From: an uncultured Lachnospiraceae bacterium
Lineage (GTDB): Bacteria; Bacillota; Clostridia; Lachnospirales; Lachnospiraceae
DNA: 64,000 nt
Direction: 5' to 3'
NCBI GenBank assembly: GCA_910584945.1
Contig: CAJUDY010000018.1
Location: forward strand, 6,509-70,508
The first letter of the stretch is position 1. Each line of letters begins with the position of its first letter. The notes beneath the pieces were generated by a model. The model saw only the letters and a list, made by a program, of their open reading frames with translations. It did not search any database and was not told the DNA's origin. Both the position numbers and the translations under genes were made by a program. Positions 1-8,434 of this stretch are shown piece after piece.

Positions 1-270
1 GTGGCCTACAATTCTGATCTAAAACAGGCGCGCCGGATTATCGAGGAGATTCTGGATCAAGATCCTTTGATACTGAAAGATCCGGCCTATGTAGTGGCGG
101 TCGACAAATTGGGAGACAGCGGCATTACCCTGCTGATCCGTCCCTGGGTGAAGACCGAGAACTACTGGGAAGTCAAATGGCGAGTGCTGGAGCAGGTACA
201 CGACCGGCTGGGTGAAGAAAAGATTGAGATTCCGTTTCCCCAGATGACCATACATATGGAGAATGAATAA
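1..270 (+). CDS. MscS-like mechanosensitive channel, C-terminal end (partial)
   Basis: The reading frame is already open at base 1 and ends with TAA at 268-270, so only the last ~89 residues are present and the true start lies outside the window; the GTG at base 1 reads as an internal valine. The sequence VAYNSDL followed by an amphipathic helix and a beta-rich tail (LLIRPWVKTENYW, then IPFPQMTIH near the end) is the usual C-terminal alpha/beta domain of small-conductance mechanosensitive channels. Such channels release solutes across the membrane on hypo-osmotic shock. Assignment rests on this domain alone; pore helices are not visible. Confidence 0.8.
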   Translation: MAYNSDLKQARRIIEEILDQDPLILKDPAYVVAVDKLGDSGITLLIRPWVKTENYWEVKWRVLEQVHDRLGEEKIEIPFPQMTIHMENE

Positions 271-273
271 AAA

Positions 274-300
274 AACAGGGCTGTGTCGGCCCCGTTTTTT
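274..300 (+). terminator. Rho-independent terminator after mscS-like gene
   Basis: Imperfect stem AACAGGGC / GCCCCGTT with a short loop, followed by six T residues, begins 3 bases after the stop codon. It lies between two converging genes. Confidence 0.65.
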
Positions 301-313
301 GACAGCAAGGATA

Positions 314-1426
314 CTATTGGATTTCGATTAATTCGTATTCGTCCGTACCGATGCCGATCTTTTTGGCATGGTCAATACAGCATTTCCAGTGAGTTTCCGG
401 AAAGACGGAAGCAAAGTGGTCATCAATGTAGGGACGACCGGAATCCTCCAGAGCACTGCCTTTTATGGGCTCCTGGGCATTGACCGCGTCGATGCATGCC
501 TGGTCAAGGGCTACCGGGTCGAAGGAGGCGAACATCCCCACATCCGGCACGATGGGGAGATCGTTCTCCGCGTGGCAATCGCAGTAAGGAGAGACGTCGA
601 TGACAAAGTTCACATGGAAGTGGGGTCTTCCCTGAAGCACTGCCTTGCTGTACTCGGCGATTTTGTAATTCAGGACTTCGTTTGCTTCGTCCTGAGCAGG
701 TTTGACGGCATCTTTGGGACAGACGCCGATGCAGCGCCCGCAGCCCACGCACTTGTTGTGGTCGATGGCGGCCTTTTTGTCGGTGATGGATGGCGCGTCG
801 TGAGCACAGACTTTTTTACATTGTCCGCAGCCCACACAGAGCTCCTGGTTGACATAAGGTTTTCCGGCGGAATGCATCTCCATCTTGCCGGCCCGGGAAC
901 CGCAGCCCATACCGATATTTTTCAGGGCGCCGCCGAATCCGGCCAGTTCATGGCCTTTAAAATGATTTACAGACAGGAAAACGTCCGCGTCCATGACCGC
1001 TCTTCCGATCTTTGCCTCTTTTACATATTCGCCGCCCTCCACAGGGACATTTACGTCGTCAGTTCCTTTGAGTCCGTCGGCGATCAGCACATGGCAGCCG
1101 GTGTTATAGGGGTTAAACCCGTTCTGATAGGCGCTCTCGATGTGATCGAGCGCGTTCTTGCGTCCGCCCACATACAGGGTGTTGCAGTCGGTGAGGAACG
1201 GTTTGCCGTCCAGATACTTGATCATATCCACGACAGTGCGGGCGTAGTTCGGGCGGAGATATGCCAGATTTCCCGGCTCTCCGAAGTGAATTTTGATGGC
1301 GACATATTTGTTTTCAAGATCCATGGTGGGAAGGCCCGCCTTGCGCAGAAGCCGCTCCAGTTTCATCTGCAGAGAATCTCCTGTCTTTACCCGCAGATTG
1401 GTAAAATATACTTTTGATGCGTTCAT
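314..1426 (-). CDS. DUF362 domain protein with two [4Fe-4S] ferredoxin motifs
   Basis: A 370-residue cytoplasmic protein without signal peptide or membrane segments. The N-terminal two thirds match the DUF362 pattern (IKIHFGEPGN near residue 45; HFKGHELAGFGGALKNIGMG near 155-174). Two CxxCxxCxxxC clusters, C197/C200/C203/C207 and C226/C229/C232/C236, sit inside the domain and should bind two [4Fe-4S] clusters. Family members are usually annotated as ferredoxin-like electron carriers of unknown partner; the exact reaction is unknown. An AGGAGGG ribosome site precedes the ATG. It is transcribed alone, converging on the mscS-like gene. Confidence 0.85.
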   Translation of the reverse strand: MNASKVYFTNLRVKTGDSLQMKLERLLRKAGLPTMDLENKYVAIKIHFGEPGNLAYLRPNYARTVVDMIKYLDGKPFLTDCNTLYVGGRKNALDHIESAYQNGFNPYNTGCHVLIADGLKGTDDVNVPVEGGEYVKEAKIGRAVMDADVFLSVNHFKGHELAGFGGALKNIGMGCGSRAGKMEMHSAGKPYVNQELCVGCGQCKKVCAHDAPSITDKKAAIDHNKCVGCGRCIGVCPKDAVKPAQDEANEVLNYKIAEYSKAVLQGRPHFHVNFVIDVSPYCDCHAENDLPIVPDVGMFASFDPVALDQACIDAVNAQEPIKGSALEDSGRPYIDDHFASVFPETHWKCCIDHAKKIGIGTDEYELIEIQ

Positions 1427-1602
1427 GAATTAGATACCCTCCTGTTAAAGTTCCGCATCCGGGCACAGTCCGGTCCGATGCTGAGTGAAATAAAGTATAA
1501 AGTTTTGGACTAACGGCAAGTCCGTTTGTCATAAGTATAAGGTGATATGGTAAAACTGTCAAATAAAGAAAACAGAATGACATAAATTTCACAAAATTTT
1601 AA

Positions 1603-1631
1603 TGGAAAATGCAGGTAGAAAAAGGTATACT
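1603..1631 (+). promoter_or_regulatory. Putative sigma-A promoter for larB-cls-CBS operon
   Basis: TGGAAA (1603-1608), 17-base spacer, TATACT (1626-1631), ending about 26 bases before the larB ATG. The rest of the 1427-1657 divergent spacer is AT-rich and shows nothing else I can support. Confidence 0.5.
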
Positions 1632-1657
1632 GTTGAGAGTGAAAAGGAGTGGATCTT

Positions 1658-2419
1658 ATGGATGTGCGTGCAGTACTGTCCGGAGTAAAATCCGGAGAAA
1701 TGGAAATAAACGAGGCAGAGGAATTGTTAAAAAAGCTTCCCTATGAGGACTTGGGTTATGCTAAAATCGACCATCATCGGAATGTCCGTCAGGGCTTTGA
1801 AGAGGTGATCTACTGTCAGGGAAAGGAGACAGAGCACCTGGTGGGGATCTGTAAGCGCATGGCGGAGGAGAAGATTAATGTGCTCGGCACCAGGGCGACC
1901 AGGGAGCAGGCGGATGCGGTGAAGAGGACGATCCCGGAATTCACCTATGAGCCGGTCTCGAGACTGCTGAAAGCAGAGTTCCGAAAAGGAACTCCCATCG
2001 GCAAGATCGTGGTGTGCACCGGAGGGACAGCAGATATTCCGGTGGCGGAGGAGGCGGCCGGTGTGGCTGAATTCTTCGGGACAAAAGTGGTCCGGCTTTT
2101 TGATGTGGGAGTGGCGGGAATCCACCGGCTGCTTCGAAATCTGGAAGTATTCGAAAATGTAAACTGCGTGATTGCGGTGGCAGGGATGGAGGGGGCGCTT
2201 CCCGGAGTCGTGGCCGGCCTGGTGGACGTGCCGGTGATCGCGGTTCCCACCAGTGTCGGATATGGAGCCAGTTTTGGAGGGCTTTCCGCTCTTCTGACCA
2301 TGATCAATTCCTGCGCCAACGGAATTACCGTGGTGAACATCGATAACGGCTACGGGGCAGGCTATGTGGCCACTCAGATCAATCGCCTGGCGGTAAAAGG
2401 ACATGAAAAGAATTCATAA
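1658..2419 (+). CDS. larB: Nickel pincer cofactor biosynthesis protein LarB
   Basis: 253 residues from ATG 1658, preferred over the upstream in-frame GTG 1649 because AAAAGGAG (1642-1649) lies 8 bases before the ATG and overlaps the GTG. The C-terminal half has the PurE-like fold signature (VVCTGGTADIPVAEEA; GVAGIHRLL; VAGMEGALPGVVAGL; VGYGASFGG), typical of LarB. In the known pathway LarB carboxylates and hydrolyses nicotinic acid adenine dinucleotide as the first step to the nickel-pincer nucleotide cofactor of lactate racemase and other LarA enzymes. LarC, LarE and LarA are not in this window. Overlaps cls by 17 bases, indicating translational coupling. Confidence 0.92.
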   Translation: MDVRAVLSGVKSGEMEINEAEELLKKLPYEDLGYAKIDHHRNVRQGFEEVIYCQGKETEHLVGICKRMAEEKINVLGTRATREQADAVKRTIPEFTYEPVSRLLKAEFRKGTPIGKIVVCTGGTADIPVAEEAAGVAEFFGTKVVRLFDVGVAGIHRLLRNLEVFENVNCVIAVAGMEGALPGVVAGLVDVPVIAVPTSVGYGASFGGLSALLTMINSCANGITVVNIDNGYGAGYVATQINRLAVKGHEKNS

Positions 2420-3935
2420 AATTTTAAAGAGCCGACTGGGTTTTGTGGGCCTTGCCATCCTGCTTCAGATCTTGTGGTGGGTGATCTTTGTGTGTCGGTT
2501 GACCAGCTATTCTGTGTTGATCAACACATTTTTCCGTTTGGTCAGTATCGGAATTCTATTATATCTGATCCGCAAGGATGAGAACTCCGCTTATAAGATT
2601 GCGTGGATTATTCTGATCATGGGTTTTCCGCTTTTTGGCGGGATTCTGTATGTGATGGTGGGCAATAAAAAGCCCAGCAAACGCCTGGCGGTGAAGATGG
2701 CTGCGGTGAAGATGGAGATGAAGGATGCCCTGGCGCAGAATCAGCCGATCCTTGAGGAGATCCAGAACATCGATCCGGCGGCTGCGGGAAATATTCGCTA
2801 TATCGGAGAATTCGGCGCGTATCCGGTCTGGAAGAACACCGGGGTGACATATTTTTCCTTGGGGGAAGAGATGTTTGCCGCCATGCTGGAAGATCTGAGG
2901 AATGCCAGACACTATATTTTTCTGGAGTATTTTATCATCCAGGAAGGGCTGATGTGGGACTGGATTTTGGAAATTCTGGAGCAGAAGGTGAAGGAAGGGC
3001 TGGACGTGCGGCTGATCTATGATGATGTGGGATGCGTATCTCTTCTTCCCTTTCACTATGAGGACATGATGGAGAAGAAGGGGATCAAATGTATCGCCTT
3101 CAATCGGTTTGTGCCTTTCATTTCCCTGGTGATGAACAACCGGGACCATCGTAAGATCATGGTCATCGACGGCCATACGGCGTACAACGGCGGCATCAAT
3201 CTGGCGGATGAGTATATCAATCAAAAGGTTCGGTTCGGCCACTGGAAGGATACCGGCGTCCGCCTTCACGGAGAAGCGGTATTTAATTTTACCCTGATGT
3301 TTCTGGAAGTCTGGAATGCGTTCCGCTCGCCGGACCTTGATTATGAGATTTTCCGTCCTCACCGATGGCATGAAGAGGCCTTTGCGCCGGACGGGTATGT
3401 GGTGCCCTATGCGGATACCCCTCTGGACAATGAGGCCCTGGGGGAAAATGTCTACATCAACATCCTGAATCAGGCGAAGGAGTATGTCTACATCGCGACC
3501 CCTTATCTGCTGATCAGCGATGAGATGGAGAACGCTCTTTGTCTGGCGGCCAAGCGGGGGGTCGACGTGAGGATACTGATGCCGGGGATTCCGGATAAAC
3601 CCACGGTATTTTTTATGGCAAAATCCTATTATCCGCCGCTTTTGAAAGCGGGTGTACAGATCTATGAGTACACGCCGGGATTCGTTCATGCAAAGTCCTA
3701 TGTGTGCGACGACCGGATTGCCACCGTGGGTACCATCAATATGGACTTTCGCAGCCTGTATCTGCATTTTGAATGCGGGACCCTTCTGTATGGTTCCAAA
3801 GCGGTTCTGGATGTGAAAAAGGACATGGAAAGCTGCTTCCCCAAGTGTCATCAGGTGAGCGTTGGGGACTGCCGGCAGGGGATGCTTGGAAATATGTTTA
3901 CTTCAGTATTAAGAGTGCTTGCTCCGCTTTTGTAG
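2403..3935 (+). CDS. cls: Cardiolipin synthase (phospholipase D family)
   Basis: 510-residue membrane enzyme condensing two phosphatidylglycerol molecules into cardiolipin. Hydrophobic helices at about residues 12-30, 38-56 and 66-86 anchor it. Two HxKxxxxD (HKD) catalytic motifs are intact: HRKIMVID near residue 250 and HAKSYVCD near residue 428, each followed by the expected G-[GT]-[IT]-N segment (NGGINLADEY, VGTINMDFRS). Length matches clostridial Cls. Starts inside the end of larB, an odd partner, and is followed 13 bases later by the CBS gene. Confidence 0.93.
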   Translation: MKRIHKILKSRLGFVGLAILLQILWWVIFVCRLTSYSVLINTFFRLVSIGILLYLIRKDENSAYKIAWIILIMGFPLFGGILYVMVGNKKPSKRLAVKMAAVKMEMKDALAQNQPILEEIQNIDPAAAGNIRYIGEFGAYPVWKNTGVTYFSLGEEMFAAMLEDLRNARHYIFLEYFIIQEGLMWDWILEILEQKVKEGLDVRLIYDDVGCVSLLPFHYEDMMEKKGIKCIAFNRFVPFISLVMNNRDHRKIMVIDGHTAYNGGINLADEYINQKVRFGHWKDTGVRLHGEAVFNFTLMFLEVWNAFRSPDLDYEIFRPHRWHEEAFAPDGYVVPYADTPLDNEALGENVYINILNQAKEYVYIATPYLLISDEMENALCLAAKRGVDVRILMPGIPDKPTVFFMAKSYYPPLLKAGVQIYEYTPGFVHAKSYVCDDRIATVGTINMDFRSLYLHFECGTLLYGSKAVLDVKKDMESCFPKCHQVSVGDCRQGMLGNMFTSVLRVLAPLL

Positions 3936-3948
3936 GCGGGAGCTGATC

Positions 3949-4386
3949 ATGGAGGATAAGATGAACGTATTATTTTTTTTGACACCAAAGAGCGAGGTTG
4001 CCCATTTGCATGACGACTGGACCCTCCGACAGGGAATTGAGAAGCTGGAGCGAAGCGGCTATACGGCCATTCCTCTGATTGACCGGCAGGGCAGGTACAT
4101 CGGTACGATTACCGAGGGAGATATCTTAAGAATCTTAAAAAAGCGGTATGACATGAATCTTCGGGCGGCGGAGAATGTGTCGATTCTTGCGGTGGAGCGG
4201 AAGGTGGATATCCATCCGGTATCTGTGGACGCCACTATGGAGGATCTGGTGCGGATGGCCATGAACCAGAACTTTGTCCCGGTGATCGACGACAAGAAGA
4301 TCTTTATCGGCATCGTGACCAGGAAAGACATCATCCGTTTCTGCTATGAACGGTATGTGGAGAAAACGGATTCGGATAAAAAATAA
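3949..4386 (+). CDS. CBS-domain pair protein
   Basis: About 145 residues made of two CBS domains (first around YTAIPLIDRQGRYIGTITEG, second around FVPVIDDKKIFIGIVTRKD) and little else. Such stand-alone CBS pairs bind adenine nucleotides; relatives in Bacillota include c-di-AMP-binding proteins, but ligand here is not determinable. Start ambiguous: ATG 3949 with GGGAG 6 bases upstream, or ATG 3961 with GGAGG 5 bases upstream; a TTG at 3919 overlapping cls is less likely. Last gene before the T-box promoter; no clear terminator between. Confidence 0.85.
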   Translation: MEDKMNVLFFLTPKSEVAHLHDDWTLRQGIEKLERSGYTAIPLIDRQGRYIGTITEGDILRILKKRYDMNLRAAENVSILAVERKVDIHPVSVDATMEDLVRMAMNQNFVPVIDDKKIFIGIVTRKDIIRFCYERYVEKTDSDKK

Positions 4387-4395
4387 AAAAAGGGA

Positions 4396-4424
4396 TTGAC
4401 ATTTCTTCGAAACTGTCATAGAAT
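4396..4424 (+). promoter_or_regulatory. Sigma-A promoter of the tryptophan T-box operon
   Basis: Perfect TTGACA (4396-4401), 17-base spacer, TAGAAT (4419-4424). It starts 10 bases after the preceding stop codon and places the transcript start near 4431, just before the T-box stem I. Confidence 0.85.
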
Positions 4425-4440
4425 ACATTACAGAAATAAG

Positions 4441-4706
4441 AGAAACCGATGAGAAAGAGGAGTAAGTCTTCGGGTGAAGTTACAGAGAGCTGCAGGCGGT
4501 GGGATTGCAGTACGGAGCGGATGGCTGAATGGACTTTCGAGGGCAGACTGAAATGAAAAGAGTAGGACCTGCCGGGAACCGAACCCGTTATCAATGAGGA
4601 GTGTATGTTTGTACACGTAGAGAGTGGGCGTTATGCCAATTTGAGTGGTACCGCGATTATAATCAGATTATGACCGTCTCAAGCGAAAGCTTGGGGCGGC
4701 TTTTTA
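4441..4706 (+). promoter_or_regulatory. T-box leader (tRNA-Trp-sensing riboswitch), UGG specifier
   Basis: All landmarks of a T-box are visible: stem I base GAAAG (4452-4456) pairing with CTTTC (4534-4538), GAGTAAGT on the 5' side, AGAGAG bulge, distal CTGCA/TTGCAG hairpin with GGCGGTGGGA loop, and the conserved T-box TGAGTGGTACCGCG at 4642-4655. The specifier lies in GAA-TGG-AC; TGG at 4530-4532 reads as tryptophan. In this class uncharged tRNA pairs with the specifier and the T-box bulge, favouring antitermination, so the downstream transporter would be made under tryptophan shortage. The long reading frame running through this leader from 4601 is not a real N-terminus. Confidence 0.92.
4672..4706 (+). 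terminator. T-box conditional terminator
   Basis: GACCGTCTCAAGC - GAAA - GCTTGGGGCGGC followed by TTTTTAT. It overlaps the 3' side of the antiterminator, as expected for a T-box expression platform. Confidence 0.85.
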
Positions 4707-4804
4707 TATGCGCTGCGCAACTGCATATGATCGCCGCTGCTCGAAAAAAAGGTTTCTTCATTTCTAAAAATTATTATATTTTAAGATTTTGGAGGAAAAG
4801 AATC

Positions 4805-5917
4805 ATGAAAAAAAGAATGGTAAGCGGATTACTGGCAGTGACCATGAGTGCAGTTCTGGTGGCTGGATGCGGCAGCAGCGAAGGAACCAATGAGGCTCCG
4901 GCGCAGGATGCGGCGGCAGAGGAAGAAGCGGGCCAGGAGACAGCAGAAAGCGGAGAAGAAACAGAAAGTCCGGCGGAGGAGAACAGCGGGGCGGATGCGG
5001 ATGGGACTGGTACTTACAAGATCGCCATCGTGAAACAGATGGATCACGCTTCCCTGGATGAGATTGCCAATGCGATCTGTGAGGAGCTGGATTTCCTTGA
5101 GGCGTCGTCGAGCAGGATGATGAATATTGAGTACGAAGTGTATTCCGGACAGGGCGATCAGTCCGTGCTGACCCAGATCGGCACTCAGGTGGTCTCCGAC
5201 GACAGCGTGGACGCGATCATCCCAGTGGCGACGCTGGCGGCTCAGGTGATGGCGAACTGTGCAGAGGAATCAAAGACGCCGGTGATCTTCGCGGCGATCT
5301 CGGACCCGGAGGGAGCGGAGATGACGGGAATTGATTACGTGACCGGAACCTCCGATGCTTTGAATACTTCTTTCATCATGGATATGATGCTGGCGCAGAA
5401 CCCGGAGGTACAAAAAGTAGGGCTTCTTTACTCCCTGTCAGAGGATAATTCCGCGACGCCCATCGCGGAGGCCAAGGAGTATCTGGACGGCAAGGGTATC
5501 GCCTATGTGGAAAAGACCGCCAATACCAACGATGAGGTCATCTCGGCAGCCAGCGCTCTGATCTCGGAAAAGGTGGACGCTATCTTCACTCCCACGGACA
5601 ATGTGATCATGTCCGCGGAACTGGCCATCTACGAAGATCTGGCGGCAGCAGGCATTCCGCACTATACTGGAGCGGATTCCTTTGTCCGCAACGGCGCTTT
5701 CGCCACCTGCGGTGTGAACTATACCGATCTGGGACATGAGACCGCGGATCTGGCTTTCAAGGCAGTGACGGAAGGAATGGACGGACTGGATGATTATTAT
5801 CTGATGGACGGCGGCATTATTACCGTCAACACGGAGACGGCGGAAGCGCTGGGCGCTGATTATTCCGCTTTCTCGGATATGGGGGAAGTGGTGGAAGTGA
5901 CCACGAGCGAAGAATAA
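4805..5917 (+). CDS. trpX: ABC transporter substrate-binding lipoprotein, TrpX type
   Basis: 370 residues from ATG 4805, preceded by GGAGG at 4791-4795. Lipoprotein signal: positively charged start, hydrophobic core and lipobox VAGC, followed by an acidic, Ala/Glu-rich linker of about 45 residues. The mature part (IAIVKQMDHASLDEIANAI; DAIIPVATLAAQVM; TPVIFAAISDPEGA) matches the ABC_sub_bind family used by predicted tryptophan/tyrosine transporters. It sits outside the membrane and delivers ligand to the TrpY permease. Tryptophan specificity is inferred from the UGG T-box rather than from binding residues. Confidence 0.88.
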   Translation: MKKRMVSGLLAVTMSAVLVAGCGSSEGTNEAPAQDAAAEEEAGQETAESGEETESPAEENSGADADGTGTYKIAIVKQMDHASLDEIANAICEELDFLEASSSRMMNIEYEVYSGQGDQSVLTQIGTQVVSDDSVDAIIPVATLAAQVMANCAEESKTPVIFAAISDPEGAEMTGIDYVTGTSDALNTSFIMDMMLAQNPEVQKVGLLYSLSEDNSATPIAEAKEYLDGKGIAYVEKTANTNDEVISAASALISEKVDAIFTPTDNVIMSAELAIYEDLAAAGIPHYTGADSFVRNGAFATCGVNYTDLGHETADLAFKAVTEGMDGLDDYYLMDGGIITVNTETAEALGADYSAFSDMGEVVEVTTSEE

Positions 5918-5936
5918 TTTCCAACTGTGCGGTTGC

Positions 5937-6106
5937 AATCCGATGGCTTGCCTGCATGCAATGTATTGCAATGCAGGCGGGCCGTTGGATTAGCACCCCA
6001 CTCCCAGATGAGCAAAACATGGATGCGTCAGCAACCGAAAAAGCGCGTAAGCGCGGGTTTTGCGAATGTGGGAGTCAGGTTGGATGCTCCCTGGAGCGTC
6101 CAACTG
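5937..6106 (+). other. Structured intergenic spacer with three hairpins inside the trpXYZ operon
   Basis: The 237-base spacer between trpX and trpY contains no gene. It can fold into three hairpins: GCCTGCAT (5950-5957)/ATGCAGGC (5971-5978) with inner GCAAT/ATTGC and an outer extension; AGCGC/GCGCG around 6036-6064 ending in a GTTTTG stretch; and GTTGGATGCTCC (6079-6090)/GGAGCGTCCAAC (6093-6104), nearly perfect with a 2-base loop. TCCAACTG occurs at both ends (5920 and 6099). Role unknown: mRNA processing, differential expression of the binding protein, or a small dispersed repeat. Confidence 0.6.
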
Positions 6107-6154
6107 CACAGGTGGAATAATTTTTGACAGGAACAACGGAAAGGAAGAGACGGT

Positions 6155-7063
6155 ATGCTTTATGTGATCCAGACGGCGCTGGAACTCGGATTTATGTATG
6201 CACTGGTGGCACTGGCGCTCTTTTTGAGTTATCGGATTCTGGATATTGCTGATCTGACCACCGACGGCAGCTTTGTGCTGGGGGCGGCGGTGTCGGTCAC
6301 CCTGGCGGCGGCGGGCCATCCGTTCCTGGCGGTGTTCGCGGCTCTGGCGGCCGGGGCTCTGGCCGGGTATGTGACCGCGTTCTTACAGACCAGGCTGGGG
6401 GTTCCCTCCATCCTGGCGGGCATCGTCACCAACACGGGGCTTTACACGGTGAATCTAATGGTCATGGGCTGGAGTTCCAACGTAAGCCTTCTAAAGCAGG
6501 AGACGATGTTCACGATGCTTCGGGATACGGGGATCGGAGGAAATTTCCACAAGCTGCTCCTGGCAGCGGGAATTACGGTACTAGTGTCATTACTGCTTAT
6601 ATGGTTTTTGGGAACCAGACTGGGGCTCAGCATCCGGGCCACCGGGGATAATAAGGATATCGTAAGAGCCTCCTCCATCAACCCGGTATTTACCATTTCG
6701 GTGGGATTGTGCGTAGCCAATGCCATGACTGCTCTGTCCGGCGCGGTGGTGGGACAGTATCAGAAATCGGCGGATATCAACAGCGGCACCGGGATCGTGG
6801 TGATCGGCCTGGCCTGCCTGATCATCGGGGAGACGGTCTTTGGCAGGCGTTCTGTGGGGCGCAATGTGGCAGCGGCCGTGGCGGGCAGTATCGTGTACCG
6901 GTTCCTGTACGCCGTGATCCTCAAGACGTCTGTGGTTCCCATCGAGTGTCTGAAGCTGGTCACGGCAGTGGTGGTGGCGCTGGCCATCGCCTCTCCCACC
7001 CTAAAAGAGTGGGGAAATTTTCAGAAACGGAAGATCCGCTCCATGCAGAAAGGGGGCAGATAA
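6155..7063 (+). CDS. trpY: ABC transporter permease, TrpY type
   Basis: 302 residues, almost entirely hydrophobic with 8 or more membrane segments, belonging to the LivH/BPD_transp_2-like permeases. The stretch LSYRILDIADLTTDGSF near residue 28 and LSIRATGDNKDI near 160 are typical of the permease partner of ABC_sub_bind proteins. It forms the membrane channel for the substrate carried by TrpX. The TrpZ ATPase start follows its stop by one base. Confidence 0.88.
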   Translation: MLYVIQTALELGFMYALVALALFLSYRILDIADLTTDGSFVLGAAVSVTLAAAGHPFLAVFAALAAGALAGYVTAFLQTRLGVPSILAGIVTNTGLYTVNLMVMGWSSNVSLLKQETMFTMLRDTGIGGNFHKLLLAAGITVLVSLLLIWFLGTRLGLSIRATGDNKDIVRASSINPVFTISVGLCVANAMTALSGAVVGQYQKSADINSGTGIVVIGLACLIIGETVFGRRSVGRNVAAAVAGSIVYRFLYAVILKTSVVPIECLKLVTAVVVALAIASPTLKEWGNFQKRKIRSMQKGGR

Positions 7064-7064
7064 G

Positions 7065-7877
7065 TTGTTACGGCTGGAACATATCAAGAAGACTTTCAAT
7101 CCCGGAACGGTCAACGAAAAGCGGGCGGTATGGGATCTGTCCTTGCACTTAAAGCCTGGAGATTTTACGACGATTATCGGCTCCAACGGCGCCGGCAAAT
7201 CCACGATGTTAAACGCCATTTCCGGCAGTTTCTATGTGGATGAGGGCTCCGTCTGGCTGGACGGGAAAAATATGACTTTCGTGGAGGAGTATAAGAGAAG
7301 CCGGGTGATCGGCCGGCTGTTTCAGGACCCTTTGCGGGGAACGGCGCCCCATATGACCATCGAAGAGAATCTGGCGCTGGCGTACCTGCGGGCGTCAGAG
7401 GGAAGTATTCCGTTCAGCCGCATTTCCAGGAAGGACAAAGCATTTTTCCGGGAGCAGCTTTCCCTGCTGGAAATGGGTCTGGAGGACCGTATGAAGCAGC
7501 CGGTGGGCCTGCTCTCCGGAGGACAGCGCCAGGCGCTGACCCTTCTGATGGCAACCATGGTGACGCCGAAGCTTCTGCTTCTGGATGAGCACACGGCGGC
7601 GCTGGACCCGGGAACCGCGGAGAAAGTTCTGGAGCTGACGACCCGGATTATCGAGCAGAATCAGATTACCTGCCTGATGGTCACCCACAATATGCATCAG
7701 GCCCTGGAACTTGGAAATCGGACCCTGATGATGGACGACGGGAAGATTGTGCTGGATGTGGAAGGCGAGGAGCGGGCCCATATGACCGTGACGGACCTTT
7801 TGGAGAAATTCCGGAGCAATTCCGGAAAAGATCTGGATAACGACCGGATTCTTTTGTCCGCGGGGCAGGAGAATTGA
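7065..7877 (+). CDS. trpZ: ABC transporter ATP-binding protein, TrpZ type
   Basis: 270 residues from TTG 7065, with AGGGGG about 8 bases upstream; no ATG is available near the expected start. Walker A GSNGAGKST (near residue 43), Q-loop FQDP, signature LSGGQRQ, Walker B LLLLDEHTAALDP and H-loop VTHN are all intact. It powers the TrpXY transporter on the cytoplasmic side. Tightly coupled to trpY. DEHTAALDP in place of DEPTS(A)LDP is common in this transporter subfamily. Confidence 0.92.
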   Translation: MLRLEHIKKTFNPGTVNEKRAVWDLSLHLKPGDFTTIIGSNGAGKSTMLNAISGSFYVDEGSVWLDGKNMTFVEEYKRSRVIGRLFQDPLRGTAPHMTIEENLALAYLRASEGSIPFSRISRKDKAFFREQLSLLEMGLEDRMKQPVGLLSGGQRQALTLLMATMVTPKLLLLDEHTAALDPGTAEKVLELTTRIIEQNQITCLMVTHNMHQALELGNRTLMMDDGKIVLDVEGEERAHMTVTDLLEKFRSNSGKDLDNDRILLSAGQEN

Positions 7878-7892
7878 TGGAATGAGAGAGAT

Positions 7893-7949
7893 ATATATAA
7901 GCACGGCGTGCCGCCCTTAAATTTGGGGCAGTGCGCCGTGTTTATATAT
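7893..7949 (+). terminator. Hairpin terminator of trpXYZ
   Basis: Long hairpin: ATATATAAGCACGGCG pairs with CGCCGTGTTTATATAT, extended by GCCGCCC/GGGGCAG toward a TTAAATTT loop. There is no clean T-run, but a second small hairpin (AAAGGAT/ATCCTTT, 7954-7972) follows at once. Confidence 0.6.
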
Positions 7950-8003
7950 CATAAAAGGATTTTTTATCCTTTGTCGGGGCCTTAACATATGCCGATTATC
8001 TTA

Positions 8004-8289
8004 TTAACGACTCTCCGGTCCATCTGTATTCTCTGTGCGGACTGCAAATTTATCTGCCAGATCTTGCAACACGTCACCCTTGCTGTCATCCCACGTTCCC
8101 CGAAAGAACTCTTTTGGAAGCATCCGGGCCGTCCAGGAGAATGCCGACTCTGTTGATTGTCTCTGGTGTAAACCTTTGTCTGATTCGCAAGGTGCCGAAT
8201 ATGGTCAGATCAATATCAGAGTTATTAAATCCCAGTTGCTGCATGGTCAGTGTGATTGCTCCGATGATGTTTGTCTTGTTCCATCCCAT
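8004..8289 (-). pseudogene. Frameshifted small hypothetical gene
   Basis: The minus-strand frame from ATG 8289 gives MGWNKTNIIGAI... and stops after 67 residues at 8086. Removing one base from the T4 run at 8112-8115 (A4 in the coding sense) joins it to a second frame (continuing KEFFRGTWDDSKGDVLQDL...) ending with TAA at 8004-8006, giving a coherent 94-residue protein. Both halves read as ordinary soluble protein. I do not recognise the family. A homopolymer indel may be a real mutation or a sequencing error. It diverges from the RHH gene at 8435 across an inverted-repeat region. Confidence 0.55.
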
Positions 8290-8380
8290 ATTTCTCTGCC
8301 TTTTTCTTCTCGTCTTTTCTGTTCTCCATTTTTACATTTAATTTTATCTTGTAAATATATATAAAATTTTATTCATAATT

Positions 8381-8420
8381 CGATATGTATTATAACACAT
8401 CATTCCACATTATAATATAT
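8381..8420. promoter_or_regulatory. Imperfect palindrome between divergent small genes (candidate operator)
   Basis: ATTATAA at 8389-8395 and its inverted partner TTATAAT at 8410-8416 sit in a ~40-base stretch that resembles its own reverse complement, with TATAAT-like hexamers on both strands. It lies just upstream of the RHH gene, so auto-repression by that protein is an attractive inference. Confidence 0.45.
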
Positions 8421-8434
8421 GTGGAGGAGAGAAC

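Noticed and set aside
368..1417. Long plus-strand reading frame opposite the DUF362 gene
   Set aside because: It mirrors a clear ferredoxin-motif protein on the other strand, has no ribosome site and no recognisable domain.
2559..3851. 430-residue minus-strand frame opposite cls
   Set aside because: Shadow of the GC-rich cls coding sequence; the sense strand has both HKD motifs intact.
4601..4804. N-terminal extension of the substrate-binding protein reading through the T-box
   Set aside because: The frame is open by chance across the terminator hairpin; GGAGG and ATG 4805 with a lipoprotein signal define the start.
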